Shown here: positions 8,601-18,099 of the stretch, in pieces
Layout: each line of letters begins with the position of its first letter
Numbering within the stretch: the stretch's first letter is position 1
Assembly (NCBI RefSeq): GCF_000196515.1
Contig: NC_014248.1
Span: forward strand, 1,969,501-2,033,500
Direction of reading: 5' to 3'
DNA length: 64,000 nt
Source of the DNA: 'Nostoc azollae' 0708
GTDB taxonomy: Bacteria > Cyanobacteriota > Cyanobacteriia > Cyanobacteriales > Nostocaceae
Translations under genes and position numbers: made by a program
The notes under the pieces: model-generated
The model's database searches: none
Told to the model about the DNA's origin: nothing
Seen by the model: only the letters and a program-made list of their open reading frames with translations

Positions 8601-10160
8601 TCAACAATCGCCGTCTACAGCATATTGAATCAACTGGGACAGACGCTGGCGTAAGGTTTCTAAGCCTAAACGCTGACTGGCAGAAATAAACACTGCCAGA
8701 GGAAATTCTTCCCTTGCTAAAGCCAGGGCTTCGCTATCGACTTGATCGATTTTGTTAAATACAACCAAGCACGGCCCAGGAGTGATGGGCATTTGAGCGA
8801 GAATATCCCGAACTGAACGAATGTGACTCAACCAGGCAGGATGGGATAAATCCACTAAATGTATGAGGGCATCTGCTTCTGTTACTTCCTCCAAGGTGGC
8901 ACGGAAGGCATCCATTAAGGAGTTAGGTAACTCGTGAATAAACCCTACTGTATCTGTAATTAGGGTTTCCTGTAGTTCACTTGTACCCACATGGGGAATA
9001 ATCAAGCGGCGTGTGGTGGGGTCAAGTGTAGCAAAAAGTTGGTCGGCTGTATAAACTTCGGCGTTAGTGAGGGCGTTGAGCAAGGTGGACTTGCCAGCGT
9101 TGGTATAACCCACTAACGCAACTGAAGGAACTTCCCGATGTTGTCGCCGTTGACGTAACCGACAACGATGTGCTTGCAACTGGTTAACTTCTTGTTGCAG
9201 TCGAGATATACGCTTTTGAATTGCCCGGCGTTCCGTTTCTAGTTTGGTTTCACCAGGTCCACGAGTCCCTATCCCACCCCCTAGTCGGGACATGGCACGG
9301 CCTCTGCCGGTGAGTCGTGGCAGCATATATTCCAACTGCGCGAGTTCGACTTGTAATTTGCCTGCACCAGATTGGGCACGTTGGGCAAAGATATCTAAGA
9401 TTACTTCTGTGCGGTCAACAACTCTGATACCAATTTGCGCTTCTAGGTTGCGGACTTGAGTCGGTGAGAGGTCGCGGTCAAAAACCACAAGATTAGCTCC
9501 CAGGGTTTGAGCTGTGAGAGCTACTTCTTGGACTTTTCCTTCACCAATAACGGTTTGGGGATGAATGCGCAATCGCTTTTGTTGTAGCGTCTGCAAGACA
9601 TCACCACCGGCTGTATCTACTAACCGCGCTAGTTCTAGTATGGTGTCTTGGAATTGTTGGGAAGTCATCTTATCAGTTAACACCCCGACAATGACCACGC
9701 GATCATGGTCAGCATCTACTTCCTGGGCGATATATTCCCGACTGAATTCTTCTTCTAGACTTTCCACCAAGTCCAGAAAATCCTCGTCGGCGATCGCATC
9801 TAAACTTAGAGGTGGCGATACGCTGGAATATAGGTTTGTGTCTGGGATGGTAATTCCCGAAGATTGACCCGAAGACTGAGTGAAAAGCAACTGCTTGCTA
9901 TTGGCTAGCAAATGAGCTAAATAAGCTTCTTTCACGTACCCAGTTGAACCACCACCCCTTCGGGTAAATCCCGTGCCGGTAATATTCAGAACTACGAGAG
10001 CATCTAACCGTTGTAGCGCCATTGCTGTCAGTGCTGCCTCATTTGGTGGTTCTGCCTTGAGATGGGTAGCTATACAACGGATACCGCTAAGACGTTGTGC
10101 ACTGTAACGAGGCAGTTCTAGTGGTGGAATTTGGGTTTGACATGGAGTGCCTACCCCCAC
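8601..10160 (-). CDS. hflX: GTPase HflX, start uncertain
   Basis: Ribosome-associated GTPase that binds the 50S subunit and helps rescue or split stalled ribosomes. Domains: HflX N-terminal region, then GGGIGTRGPGETKLETERR, Walker A GYTNAGKSTLLNAL, switch region DPTTRRL, DTVGFIHELP and NKID. The coordinates use a GTG at 10158-10160. Family-like sequence (ETIFGNLQGLKSSQRKQL) continues upstream to about 10352 in the same frame. That upstream part has no ATG, GTG or TTG, and a TAA stands at 10359-10361. The native start may therefore be lost or be an ATA at 10350-10352. All catalytic motifs are present. Confidence 0.9.
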   Translation of the reverse strand: MGVGTPCQTQIPPLELPRYSAQRLSGIRCIATHLKAEPPNEAALTAMALQRLDALVVLNITGTGFTRRGGGSTGYVKEAYLAHLLANSKQLLFTQSSGQSSGITIPDTNLYSSVSPPLSLDAIADEDFLDLVESLEEEFSREYIAQEVDADHDRVVIVGVLTDKMTSQQFQDTILELARLVDTAGGDVLQTLQQKRLRIHPQTVIGEGKVQEVALTAQTLGANLVVFDRDLSPTQVRNLEAQIGIRVVDRTEVILDIFAQRAQSGAGKLQVELAQLEYMLPRLTGRGRAMSRLGGGIGTRGPGETKLETERRAIQKRISRLQQEVNQLQAHRCRLRQRRQHREVPSVALVGYTNAGKSTLLNALTNAEVYTADQLFATLDPTTRRLIIPHVGTSELQETLITDTVGFIHELPNSLMDAFRATLEEVTEADALIHLVDLSHPAWLSHIRSVRDILAQMPITPGPCLVVFNKIDQVDSEALALAREEFPLAVFISASQRLGLETLRQRLSQLIQYAVDGDC

Positions 10161-10511
10161 CCGGACGACGTGTCCGCGACGGTTGAGGTAGGTACATACA
10201 GGCTGATTTAATTCCGTGCTAATTGCAGCCAGGCGTTGGGCGAACTCTGGTGTTGTAACGCGATCACCCGATATACGCTGGTGGTACAGCCGCTGTAGTT
10301 GTTTCCGCTGGCTGGACTTTAAACCTTGGAGGTTTCCGAAGATAGTCTCTATAGGCGCTTATGACCAGTAAACTGGCCCCCCCTAATCTTTCTATATGTT
10401 CTATATATTTATTTTACAACAAGGTTAGGCTTGGATACTCTCTCCTTTTAGGAGATGATCAAAAATGTAAGGGTGTAAGGGTGTAAGGGTGTTTCTTTCG
10501 AGTATGTCAAC
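10161..10511. other. hflX 5' portion and intergenic region
   Basis: Bases 10161-10352 encode, on the minus strand, a plausible N-terminus for HflX without a standard start codon. The rest is intergenic. At about 10468-10492 there are three copies of the octamer GTAAGGGT. Confidence 0.6.
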
Positions 10512-10712
10512 TTATGGATCTTCTGGAAATACCCATTTTGGCGGTTCTATCATTTCTTTCTTCAGTCTCTCTTCAGCCATTTCTAGCATTTTGTCTAAAG
10601 AAGTCTCTTCAATAAATTTTGAGGCAGCTTCTCTAGACTCGATATTGGGACACTTGTCGCCTAAAATACACCCTTTAACACAAGATTCAGCGCAGTTAAT
10701 TTTCTGCTCCAC
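10512..10712 (-). CDS. small cysteine-containing conserved protein, unknown function
   Basis: A 66-residue protein with four N-terminal cysteines (CAESCVKGCILGDKCPN) and a charged helical remainder ending in PPKWVFPEDP. The cysteine pattern suggests metal or iron-sulfur binding, but that is inference. Start GTG 10710-10712 is preceded by GAGAGGGAA at suitable distance. It is divergent from mnmE. Small proteins of this type recur in cyanobacterial genomes, and I know no function for them. Confidence 0.7.
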   Translation of the reverse strand: MEQKINCAESCVKGCILGDKCPNIESREAASKFIEETSLDKMLEMAEERLKKEMIEPPKWVFPEDP

Positions 10713-10867
10713 AGTGAATTCCCTCTCTACATTTGGGCGCTTTTACCGTTTAGATCAATTTTACATTATTGGTAATGGGTCAAGAACTAAATATTATCCT
10801 GGAATTTGGGGGTAAAGCGCAATCAATGCTCATCCCCTATTTAACTCCTGTAAATCCTAAAACTCCC

Positions 10868-12262
10868 ATGTCAAAACTGTTAGCTAATACTGGAACGATC
10901 GCTGCTATAGCTACTGCTGTTGTTCCCCAACAAGGTAGTGTGGGAATTGTGCGGGTTTCTGGTGATAAAGCAATAGCGATCGCCCAAACTCTATTTTCTG
11001 CACCTAGACGACAAGTTTGGGAAAGTCACCGTATCCTTTATGGTTACATCCGTCAACCCCAAACAAGGCAACTGGTAGATGAAGCTTTGTTACTGATTAT
11101 GAAAGCACCCCGTTCTTTTACCCGTGAAGATGTGGTGGAATTCCATTGTCATGGGGGAATTATAGCGGTACAACAAGTATTGCAACTATGTTTAGAAAAT
11201 GGTGCAAGATTAGCACAACCGGGAGAATTCACATTAAGAGCGTTTTTAAATGGACGTTTAGATTTAACCCAAGCAGAAAGTGTAGCCGATTTAGTTGGTG
11301 CAAAGTCACCCCAAGCAGCACAAACTGCTTTAGCTGGGTTACAGGGTAAATTAGCTCATCCTATTCGTCAGTTACGCGCTCAATGTTTGGATATTTTAGC
11401 GGAAATTGAAGCACGCATTGATTTTGAAGAAGATTTACCACCTTTAGATGAGCAAAGAATTATTTCCGAAATTGATCAAGTGACGTTGGAAATAACCAAG
11501 TTTTTAGCAACAAAAGATCAAGGTGAATTATTGCGAACTGGATTAAAAGTAGCGATTGTTGGTCGTCCGAATGTGGGAAAATCGAGTTTATTAAATGCTT
11601 GGAGTCAGAGTGATCGCGCCATTGTTACAGATTTACCCGGTACAACCCGCGATGTGGTGGAGTCGCAGCTCGTTGTGGGGGGAATTCCTGTACAGGTTTT
11701 AGATACAGCCGGGATTCGGGAAACAGCAGACCAGGTGGAGAAAATCGGAGTAGAGCGATCTCGTCGTGCTTCTAGTGCTGCTGATTTGGTATTATTTACC
11801 ATTGACGCTTCCGCAGGTTGGACACAAGCAGACCAAGAAATTTATGAACAAGTAAAACACCGTCCAGTGATTTTGGTAATTAATAAAATAGACTTAATTT
11901 CCATAGCAGAAAAACAAACTCTTCAATCTAAAATCCAAAGTCCAAAATCCAAAATTGTCACAGCCGCAGCACAAAATCAAGGAATTGACAGTTTAGAAAC
12001 CGCGGTTTTAGAAATAGTAAAAGCCGGAAAAGTGCAAGCTGCTGATATTGATTTAGCCATTAATCAAAGACAAGCAGCAGCCTTAACAAAAGCGAAGATT
12101 TCTTTGGAACAAGTGCAAGTCACAATTATAGAGCAATTACCCTTAGATTTTTGGACAATTGATTTAAGAGGAGCGATTTATGCATTGGGAGAAATTACCG
12201 GAGAGGAGGTAACGGAATCTGTTTTGGATAGAATTTTCAGTAAATTCTGTATCGGAAAGTAG
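10868..12262 (+). CDS. mnmE: tRNA modification GTPase MnmE (TrmE)
   Basis: With MnmG it makes the 5-carboxymethylaminomethyl group on wobble uridine 34 of certain tRNAs. The 464-residue protein has the N-terminal folate-binding domain ([23 protein letters not shown]), the helical domain, the inserted G domain (Walker [34 protein letters not shown]) and the C-terminal CIGK catalytic motif (C-x-G-K). The start at ATG 10868 ([11 protein letters not shown]) matches the family; the frame is open further upstream from 10769. Just after NKIDL the protein has an extra [12 protein letters not shown] encoded by a near-repeat of TCCAAAA, an apparent in-frame repeat insertion. Confidence 0.96.
   Translation: MSKLLANTGTIAAIATAVVPQQGSVGIVRVSGDKAIAIAQTLFSAPRRQVWESHRILYGYIRQPQTRQLVDEALLLIMKAPRSFTREDVVEFHCHGGIIAVQQVLQLCLENGARLAQPGEFTLRAFLNGRLDLTQAESVADLVGAKSPQAAQTALAGLQGKLAHPIRQLRAQCLDILAEIEARIDFEEDLPPLDEQRIISEIDQVTLEITKFLATKDQGELLRTGLKVAIVGRPNVGKSSLLNAWSQSDRAIVTDLPGTTRDVVESQLVVGGIPVQVLDTAGIRETADQVEKIGVERSRRASSAADLVLFTIDASAGWTQADQEIYEQVKHRPVILVINKIDLISIAEKQTLQSKIQSPKSKIVTAAAQNQGIDSLETAVLEIVKAGKVQAADIDLAINQRQAAALTKAKISLEQVQVTIIEQLPLDFWTIDLRGAIYALGEITGEEVTESVLDRIFSKFCIGK
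11924..11957 (+). repeat. heptanucleotide-like repeat inside mnmE
   Basis: AATCCAAAGTCCAAAATCCAAAAT type sequence inside the coding region of mnmE. The same word family stands in the pth-tatA gap at 21071-21101 on the other strand. It adds about a dozen residues at a loop without breaking the frame. Confidence 0.6.
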
Positions 12263-12402
12263 ATTTTATCAGTACAAGCATAATATCCCGGTGGGGGATG
12301 AAAGAAACACATTGAGATTAAAAACCTTAAATCCTTACTATGCAAGGGTTATAAAATGTCTTTCTTAAGAGTAAAATGGTCAAAAACGCATTTGAAGGAA
12401 AT

Positions 12403-13239
12403 ATGACTAATCAATCTACTATCCCAGTTATTGTCAACGGTGCAGCTGGCAAAATGGGACGTGAAGTAATTAAAGTAGTTGCTCAAGCACCGGATATGAT
12501 TTTAATGGGCGCTCTTGATACTTCACCGGAACATCAAGACAAAGATGCAGGAGAATTGGCGGGTTTTAGCGAACCCTTGGAAGTACCAATTACCAATCAG
12601 TTAGAGCCAATGTTGGGCTATGTAGCAGGAGAACGACAGCTACAACCAGGGGTAATAGTAGACTTTACCCATCCAGATTCAGTTTATGACAATGTACGCA
12701 GTGCGATCGCCTATGGCATTCGTCCAGTAGTGGGAACCACTGGTTTAAGTCCCGAACAACTCAAAAATTTAGCCGATTTTGCCGAAAAAGCTAGTACAGG
12801 CTGTTTAATAATTCCTAACTTCTCCATCGGTATGGTATTACTGCAACAAGCCGCAGTAACTGCATCTCAATACTTTGATCATGTAGAAATTATCGAACTG
12901 CATCACAACCAAAAAGCTGATGCACCAAGCGGTACAGCTATTCAAACAGCCCAATTACTAGCCGAAATGGGTAAAACCTTTAACCCGCCCCAAGTAGAAG
13001 AAACAGAGAAACTACCAGGAGCAAGAGGATCTTTATCCGACGAAGGTATTAGAATTCATAGTGTGCGCCTGCCAGGACTAATTGCCCATCAGGAAGTGAT
13101 ATTTGGCGCAGCAGGACAAATTTACACCTTACGGCATGATACAAGCGATCGCTCCTGCTATATGCCCGGAGTCTTACTAGCAATTCGGAAAGTCAACCAG
13201 CTAAAGTCATTAGTATATGGACTAGAAAAAATTCTTTAG
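12403..13239 (+). CDS. dapB: 4-hydroxy-tetrahydrodipicolinate reductase
   Basis: Second committed step of lysine and diaminopimelate synthesis, NAD(P)H-dependent. The protein of 278 residues has the Rossmann motif [24 protein letters not shown], the [10 protein letters not shown] stretch, the catalytic motif [15 protein letters not shown] and the C-terminal substrate-binding block [21 protein letters not shown] 12403 is used, preceded by GAAGGAA; a frame from 12376 would add nine residues. It is followed after 29 bases by a co-directional membrane protein gene, perhaps one operon. Confidence 0.97.
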   Translation: MTNQSTIPVIVNGAAGKMGREVIKVVAQAPDMILMGALDTSPEHQDKDAGELAGFSEPLEVPITNQLEPMLGYVAGERQLQPGVIVDFTHPDSVYDNVRSAIAYGIRPVVGTTGLSPEQLKNLADFAEKASTGCLIIPNFSIGMVLLQQAAVTASQYFDHVEIIELHHNQKADAPSGTAIQTAQLLAEMGKTFNPPQVEETEKLPGARGSLSDEGIRIHSVRLPGLIAHQEVIFGAAGQIYTLRHDTSDRSCYMPGVLLAIRKVNQLKSLVYGLEKIL

Positions 13240-13268
13240 AAAACTCAGCAATCATCTCTTTCTAAAAT

Positions 13269-13973
13269 ATGCTTGTTCCCCTCACTCGCCAAAAATTTGA
13301 ACAAATTATCCCCCTCATAGCCAGTGGGCCGCAGTACAAATACTACTGGGGAAAATTCAGCAATTTGTTACAGCGAATATTAATTTCTCTCGTGACTGTA
13401 GTTGTAATTTTCCTAGTAAAAATCTTGTTCAGACTAGATTTTGGGCTGGTTTTTGTATTTAGCGTATTTGGCGCTTTTTTTTGGTTGTGGTATCCTGTAT
13501 TTCAAGCCAGTATCCGCAATGCAAAAAGCCGCCGTTACAAGTACAGCGGATTTTTCCGAGGAAGAGTTTTAGATTGGTGGATCACAGACAAGTTGACAGG
13601 TAAACAAGAAACCGTCAACAACAAAGGCGAGTTGGTAATTATTGAAAACCGCGAAAAACGAATTAACTTAGAAGTGGGAGATGATACAGGATTTAGAATC
13701 GAGTTTGATGCACCATTGCGTCCTACTCACAAAGCGATCGCACGTGGTCAAATCGCAGAAATGATACTCATGTCAAGTCACCCAGATTTAAGCAGCATCG
13801 AAGGATTTAGCAATATTTACATCCCTAGTCGTAACCTATGGGTGAGCGACTATCCATTATTGCGACAGGATTTATTTAACGAAGTCAGTCTCCGCTTACG
13901 AGAAGACCAACAGGAAAAACCTCGTCGTCGCCGTCCAGAACGAGAAAAGTATAGAAGAGAAGATTATAACTGA
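13269..13973 (+). CDS. conserved cyanobacterial membrane protein, unknown function
   Basis: A 234-residue protein with two adjacent hydrophobic segments (about residues 38-55 and 58-76: ILISLVTVVVIFLVKILF and LVFVFSVFGAFFWLWYPVF). A soluble domain of about 130 residues and a very basic, arginine-rich tail (PRRRRPEREKYRRED) follow. I do not recognise an enzyme family; such proteins are sometimes labelled as transporter permeases without good evidence. It follows dapB closely, so translation from a shared message is likely. Confidence 0.75.
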   Translation: MLVPLTRQKFEQIIPLIASGPQYKYYWGKFSNLLQRILISLVTVVVIFLVKILFRLDFGLVFVFSVFGAFFWLWYPVFQASIRNAKSRRYKYSGFFRGRVLDWWITDKLTGKQETVNNKGELVIIENREKRINLEVGDDTGFRIEFDAPLRPTHKAIARGQIAEMILMSSHPDLSSIEGFSNIYIPSRNLWVSDYPLLRQDLFNEVSLRLREDQQEKPRRRRPEREKYRREDYN

Positions 13974-14116
13974 TAGATGATAACTGATAACTCATTTAAC
14001 TAAGTCGGTGTGAGAAAATGGAGGTTTGTAACAAAATGTAAAATTGTTAAAAGTCTCTTCCCTCTTGCCTTTTGCCTTTTGCTTTGCCATAATGACAATT
14101 TTCAACGTCAACCTAC

Positions 14117-14746
14117 TTAACTTCCTCCATTCCTATCTTGACCATAAGCTTGCCAAGCTAAATCAACCAAACCATCAACAATTGCAGCAGCCACAACTGC
14201 ATTACCCTTCCGGCTATTAATAGTAATATAAGGTACTAAAGATTCTTGCAAACGTTCTTTATCAGCATCCACATTCACAAATCCTGCTGGAGTAGCAATT
14301 ATCAAAGCTGGTCGAATTTCCTCAATTTCAATTAAATCTACAAGTGCAGTTAGCGCAGTTTGGGCTTGACCAACCACAAAGATTCCCTCTGGATACCGCT
14401 TGGCCAGGGTTTCAATTCCCCAAGCAGAACGAGTTTTTTCTTCCTGGGGACGAGTCAAAGCGTCCATGCTGCAATACACAGGATTTGCAAAGGTATTTTG
14501 AATGTCGTAGGCGATACCCACCTGTACCATTGGCACATCTACTACAATTGTAGTCCGTGCTGCTAGTGCAGCTCCTCCTGCTTGTAAAGCGTGTTCTGAA
14601 AAACGGATCAAAGACTTATATTCAAAATCAGATGTGGCGTATATTACTCGCCGGACTATCTCATACTCTGCTGGGGAAAAGACATGATCGCCAATTTCAC
14701 CATCAATGATTGCCAAGCTTTGAGCATCAGTTACGTGCCATTCCAT
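14117..14746 (-). CDS. cobH: precorrin-8X methylmutase (CobH/CbiC)
   Basis: Moves a methyl group from C-11 to C-12 of the corrin ring to give hydrogenobyrinate or cobyrinate in cobalamin synthesis. The protein of about 209 residues has family blocks: RRVIYATSDFEY, the catalytic-His block (SEHALQAGGAAL), VDVPMVQVGI, ALIIATPAGFVNVDADKE and RKGNAVVAAAIVDGL. The start at ATG 14744-14746 (MEWHVTDAQSL) is chosen; a GTG at 14762-14764 would add six residues. Other corrin genes are not adjacent. No cobalamin riboswitch is apparent upstream. Confidence 0.95.
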   Translation of the reverse strand: MEWHVTDAQSLAIIDGEIGDHVFSPAEYEIVRRVIYATSDFEYKSLIRFSEHALQAGGAALAARTTIVVDVPMVQVGIAYDIQNTFANPVYCSMDALTRPQEEKTRSAWGIETLAKRYPEGIFVVGQAQTALTALVDLIEIEEIRPALIIATPAGFVNVDADKERLQESLVPYITINSRKGNAVVAAAIVDGLVDLAWQAYGQDRNGGS

Positions 14747-15029
14747 CGCTGTTAAGCTTCTCACATATCAACTTTCAGCTTATCATCAGAAGGCAAAAAT
14801 AAGGTGATTGGGAACGGGAACAACGCGATTTTGTGAGAAGGGGAAGCAAGGGGAGGTGGGGACTTAACTAGATACGGAAAATGCGTGTATTAGTCAGCTA
14901 GTAAGAGTTATAACTAATTTAATGAGAACTAAAACTATTTTCTTTTCTCACCCTGCTAATTTGACGATGATCTCACTGTTTTGCGTTGCTCCGCTACACC
15001 TACCCCCTATATATACCCCTTTCATACTC

Positions 15030-15884
15030 CTACTTAGCCTCAAACTCTACTAATATTTGCTTTGCTTTCTGGCATAATGTCTCATGTTCTTGAGAACTAC
15101 TAGCTAGTAAACCTCCCCATTGATTGATGTCATCAGTATTATATTCTAAGGGCTTACCATCAAAGTAAGTAAATTTACCACCAGCTTCTGTTAAAATTAG
15201 TTCAGGAGCAGCGATATCCCAATCTTTGGGTGCAGACTTACCAGAAAGAGAAATATAAATATCAGCTTGTTGTTCAACAATAGCTGTAACTTTACAGCCT
15301 ACACTTCCAATCGCTTTTTGTTTTTGACAGGGTAAATTTTGGAGTAAATATTCTAATCTTTCATTACGGTGGGAAGGACTGACAACCACGGTTAAATCTT
15401 CCATAGATTTATCAGCAGTAACTTTCAAAGGCAAAGAACCATTAACGGTTTCCACAAAAGTACCACCGCCTTTTGTCGCATAATATAATTTCTCTGCTTC
15501 TGGTATTGCCACCACCGCTAAAATTGGCCGTGTGTCTTGAACTAAAGCAATGTGAATTGCATATTCCCCAGTTTTATCAATAAAGTCTCGTGTGCCATCC
15601 AACGGATCAATAATCCATACCAAATCGGCAGAATTTTTACGATGTTGGGTTTTATAAGTTTCTTCACTGATATAACCAAATTCTTCATTACCGAAAGCTT
15701 CCTGTAGCTTGGATAAAATATATTGACTAAGAGCTACATCAGCCACAGTTACAGGCTCATTTTGCTTATATTGTACGTTTAAATATGGATCTGGGGCTGT
15801 TCCTTGATAATAAAACCGCAGTAACTTAGCTGCACCCCAACCCACTTCACGAGTAATTTTTAGTATTTCTTGTAAATCTTTCAT
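15030..15884 (-). CDS. inositol-monophosphatase family phosphatase, CysQ-like
   Basis: Mg-dependent phosphatase of the IMPase/FBPase/3'-phosphoadenosine-phosphatase superfamily, 284 residues. Visible motifs: metal-site GYISEET, DPLDGTRDFIDKTGEYAIHIAL (the D-P-L-D-G-T signature) and the C-terminal WDIAAPELILTEAGGKFT. These fit 3'(2'),5'-bisphosphate nucleotidase CysQ, which clears PAP from sulfate assimilation, but an inositol phosphatase cannot be excluded. The ATG at 15882-15884 is preferred over the TTG one codon earlier. Confidence 0.88.
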   Translation of the reverse strand: MKDLQEILKITREVGWGAAKLLRFYYQGTAPDPYLNVQYKQNEPVTVADVALSQYILSKLQEAFGNEEFGYISEETYKTQHRKNSADLVWIIDPLDGTRDFIDKTGEYAIHIALVQDTRPILAVVAIPEAEKLYYATKGGGTFVETVNGSLPLKVTADKSMEDLTVVVSPSHRNERLEYLLQNLPCQKQKAIGSVGCKVTAIVEQQADIYISLSGKSAPKDWDIAAPELILTEAGGKFTYFDGKPLEYNTDDINQWGGLLASSSQEHETLCQKAKQILVEFEAK

Positions 15885-15989
15885 CAATTTATTCCTGAAA
15901 ACTATGGATCACCGCTATCTGAAATCTATCCTAATAAACGGTTTTTTAAAGCTTATTGTGTTGGCAAAAGTAATTGGTCATTAAGTATT

Positions 15990-16119
15990 TAATATTAGTA
16001 TTAATTCTCCCCTTTTAGCAATCTTTAAGCGCCACCTGAAAAAACGAAAGTTGCGTCTGATTGTACTAGGCTTGGCATCTGCATTATTAATGGGTATCAC
16101 TTCCACAGCTAGTAGTATA
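15990..16119 (+). other. possible relic of a secreted-protein N-terminus
   Basis: A plus-strand stretch reads KRHLKKRKLRLIVLGLAS then ALLMGITSTASS, a basic start plus a hydrophobic core like a signal peptide. It has no good start codon and is cut off where the convergent PfkB gene ends. It may be the leftover of a gene; chance cannot be ruled out. Confidence 0.3.
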
Positions 16120-16986
16120 TTATATTTTTACGGTTTTCATCCAACGGCGTGTACCAAAAAATTGACAAGATTTACCTGCAATATTGCCAGCTAATTCTAG
16201 AGAATCTGTAAAGTTTGTTTGTAAAATATAATGACAGAAAGCGCCATGAAAAACGTCTCCTGCGCCTAATGTATCAACGGCTTGAATTTTGGCAACATTT
16301 ATCAAACCTCTTTTTTCATAACTTAAATATTCTATTGGTTTTTCTCCTTGAGTAATGGCAATGTGAGGAATGTAAAAACTTTGCAGATAGTTAAAAACAT
16401 CTTCTCCATTTTTGCAGTTAGGAGGATAAAAATTAGTAGAACAAATGGCATAATCTACAAAAGGTAGAATTTCTTCAAATCCTGGTTTCCAGCTACCACC
16501 ATCAATAACAACTGGGATATTTTGAATTTTAGCCTTTTGAACAATAATTTTACTTACTAGCATTTGATGTCCATCAATTAAAACAATATCAACATTCTCT
16601 AATATATTGGGTGGGATATAATTAATATTCACTTGTGTTTTCACAGCGTTAATAGAAATTACCGCCCTTTCTCCTGTCCCTTGGGTGACAATAATTGAAG
16701 ATACTGGTGGTGATGTTTGTTTATTACAATCTAAGTCAACAATTGTAATTTGGTAATTTGCTAAGTCTGTAGTAATTAATTGTGTCATGGAATGTAAACC
16801 AAGTACACCTAAAAGTTGCGATTTATTACCTAAGTGACTAAACGTAACAGATGCGTTGGTTGCTGGGCCACCTGCTGCTACAGCATAATCAGTTGCAACT
16901 AATTTTTGATTATTCTTTGGAGGTGATTGGGCAAGGTAAATTAGGTCTAAGGTAATTAAACCTACAAATAATGCAAATTTGGTCAT
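16120..16986 (-). CDS. PfkB-family carbohydrate kinase
   Basis: Ribokinase-like sugar or nucleoside kinase of 288 residues. It shows the N-terminal FVGLITLDLIYLA, AAGGPATNASVTFSHLG (sugar-binding glycines), a middle lid region, and the C-terminal PfkB signature DTLGAGDVFHGAF, whose Asp is the catalytic base and whose GAGD makes the anion hole. The substrate cannot be told from the sequence. It stands alone and diverges from a DUF29 pseudogene. It appears complete. Confidence 0.9.
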   Translation of the reverse strand: MTKFALFVGLITLDLIYLAQSPPKNNQKLVATDYAVAAGGPATNASVTFSHLGNKSQLLGVLGLHSMTQLITTDLANYQITIVDLDCNKQTSPPVSSIIVTQGTGERAVISINAVKTQVNINYIPPNILENVDIVLIDGHQMLVSKIIVQKAKIQNIPVVIDGGSWKPGFEEILPFVDYAICSTNFYPPNCKNGEDVFNYLQSFYIPHIAITQGEKPIEYLSYEKRGLINVAKIQAVDTLGAGDVFHGAFCHYILQTNFTDSLELAGNIAGKSCQFFGTRRWMKTVKI

Positions 16987-17032
16987 TTGTAATTGGTTAA
17001 ACTTATTAGATAAATTATAGAATATTTGATGT

Positions 17033-17530
17033 ATGAATCAAGCTAACCATGATAGTGATTTTTTTGCTTGGACACAAGAACAGGCTCATCTGCTTAGAAA
17101 AGGACAATTTCATCAAATTGATTTTGCTCACATTGCAGAAGAACTGGAAGACACGGGACGTTCTGAAAAACGAGAATTAGAAAGTAGATTAGAAGTATTA
17201 CTTATACATCTGCTTAAGAATAAGCTACAAAATCATTGATCCTGTCTTGTCATTCTGTGTCCCTTCGGGACACAGAATGACATTGGGTATTTCTTTTTGT
17301 GGAGTTCTCTAAATGGCAATTTCAGCCTAATTTACGTTCTCGTAGTTCGCAATTGACTATCAAATAAAAACGCTTACATTTAGAAAGACTCTTGAGAGAG
17401 AACCGAGTCTTAACTCTTTTTTAGCGGATTTTTTAGAAAGAATTATCAACTTGCTATTATTAGCGCAGAACGAGAAACGGGATTATCTTCATTTTCGGAA
17501 GCTTGTCCTTACAGCTTAAGATAAATCTTT
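17033..17530 (+). pseudogene. DUF29-family protein, disrupted
   Basis: The first 62 codons read as a DUF29 protein (SDFFAWTQEQAHLLRKGQF, DFAHIAEELEDTGRSEKREL, LESRLEVLLIHLLK), a family common in cyanobacteria with unknown function and about 150 residues. After LLK the frame leaves the family. About 90 bases with a perfect palindrome (17249-17281) intervene. Then family-like sequence resumes out of frame from about 17312 (WQFQPNLRSRSSQLTIK) and decays with stops and frameshifts. The palindrome insertion probably broke the gene; later mutations followed. Confidence 0.8.
17249..17281. repeat. perfect 15-bp palindrome with 3-base loop
   Basis: GTCATTCTGTGTCCC, loop TTC, then the exact reverse complement GGGACACAGAATGAC. 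It sits inside the DUF29 pseudogene and looks like a small mobile hairpin of the REP or palindromic-unit kind. There is no T-run after it, so it is unlikely to be a terminator. Confidence 0.8.
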
Positions 17531-17614
17531 ATAGTAGAATTTCTACCCACTGATATATCATAAACATGATACTATAATAGTAAAAATCATTTTCTGTTTG
17601 GAGAGGAACAAATT

Positions 17615-17975
17615 ATGTTAAAAAACATGGCGATGGATACACTGGGTTTGAGTGATATTGCTGCTGTGATCAGGCCCCAAGATTATAACAAAGTTGATAG
17701 TGATGACTATGTATACATGAAGAGGGTAAAAAAATCTATTTTCTGATTAAATCGAAAACTGATGAATACTGTTTTACTAATTTAGCTTTGATTCATCTTG
17801 ATGCAAGTTCTGCGGTGAGCAAGAAACTCTTAATCAAAAGGTTTAGTTATAGTTAGCATATTAGTTATAAACATCAGGAACAATAGGTATGGATATAGAA
17901 ATTAAGTGAATAATGGGTGAGCAATCCTATTCTATTGATGTTCCTAAAAGCTATATTGCACCATAGTTAAATATT
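17615..17975 (+). pseudogene. PH-domain-like small protein, frameshifted
   Basis: ATG 17615, with GAGAGGAAC in front, opens a frame reading MLKNMAMDTLGLSDIAAVI and on to VDSDDYV. It then shifts frame near 17712 to read HEEGKKIYFLIKSKTDEYC and FTNLALIHLDASSAVSKK, and continues with stops near 17855. The pattern resembles a bacterial PH-domain-like protein of about 130 residues. Family naming is from memory of its pattern and is moderate only; the break is clear. Confidence 0.6.
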
Positions 17976-18099
17976 AGGCTGAGTGAAGAAATAAAACCAA
18001 GTGTAATTGCTTATTTTATTATGTGGGATGGTTCTTCCGCTCAACCAAATTTTTAAATTAGAACTGTGGTTTTTATCTTGTAAGATGTAAGATATTTGT

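Noticed and set aside
12285-12330. GGTGGGGGATGAAAGAAACACATTG looked at first like a CRISPR-type repeat
   Set aside because: Occurs once only, with no spaced copies. No CRISPR array is present in the window.
14765-15029. Searched for a cobalamin riboswitch upstream of cobH
   Set aside because: No B12-box-like or conserved helical pattern could be seen; only AT-rich spacer.
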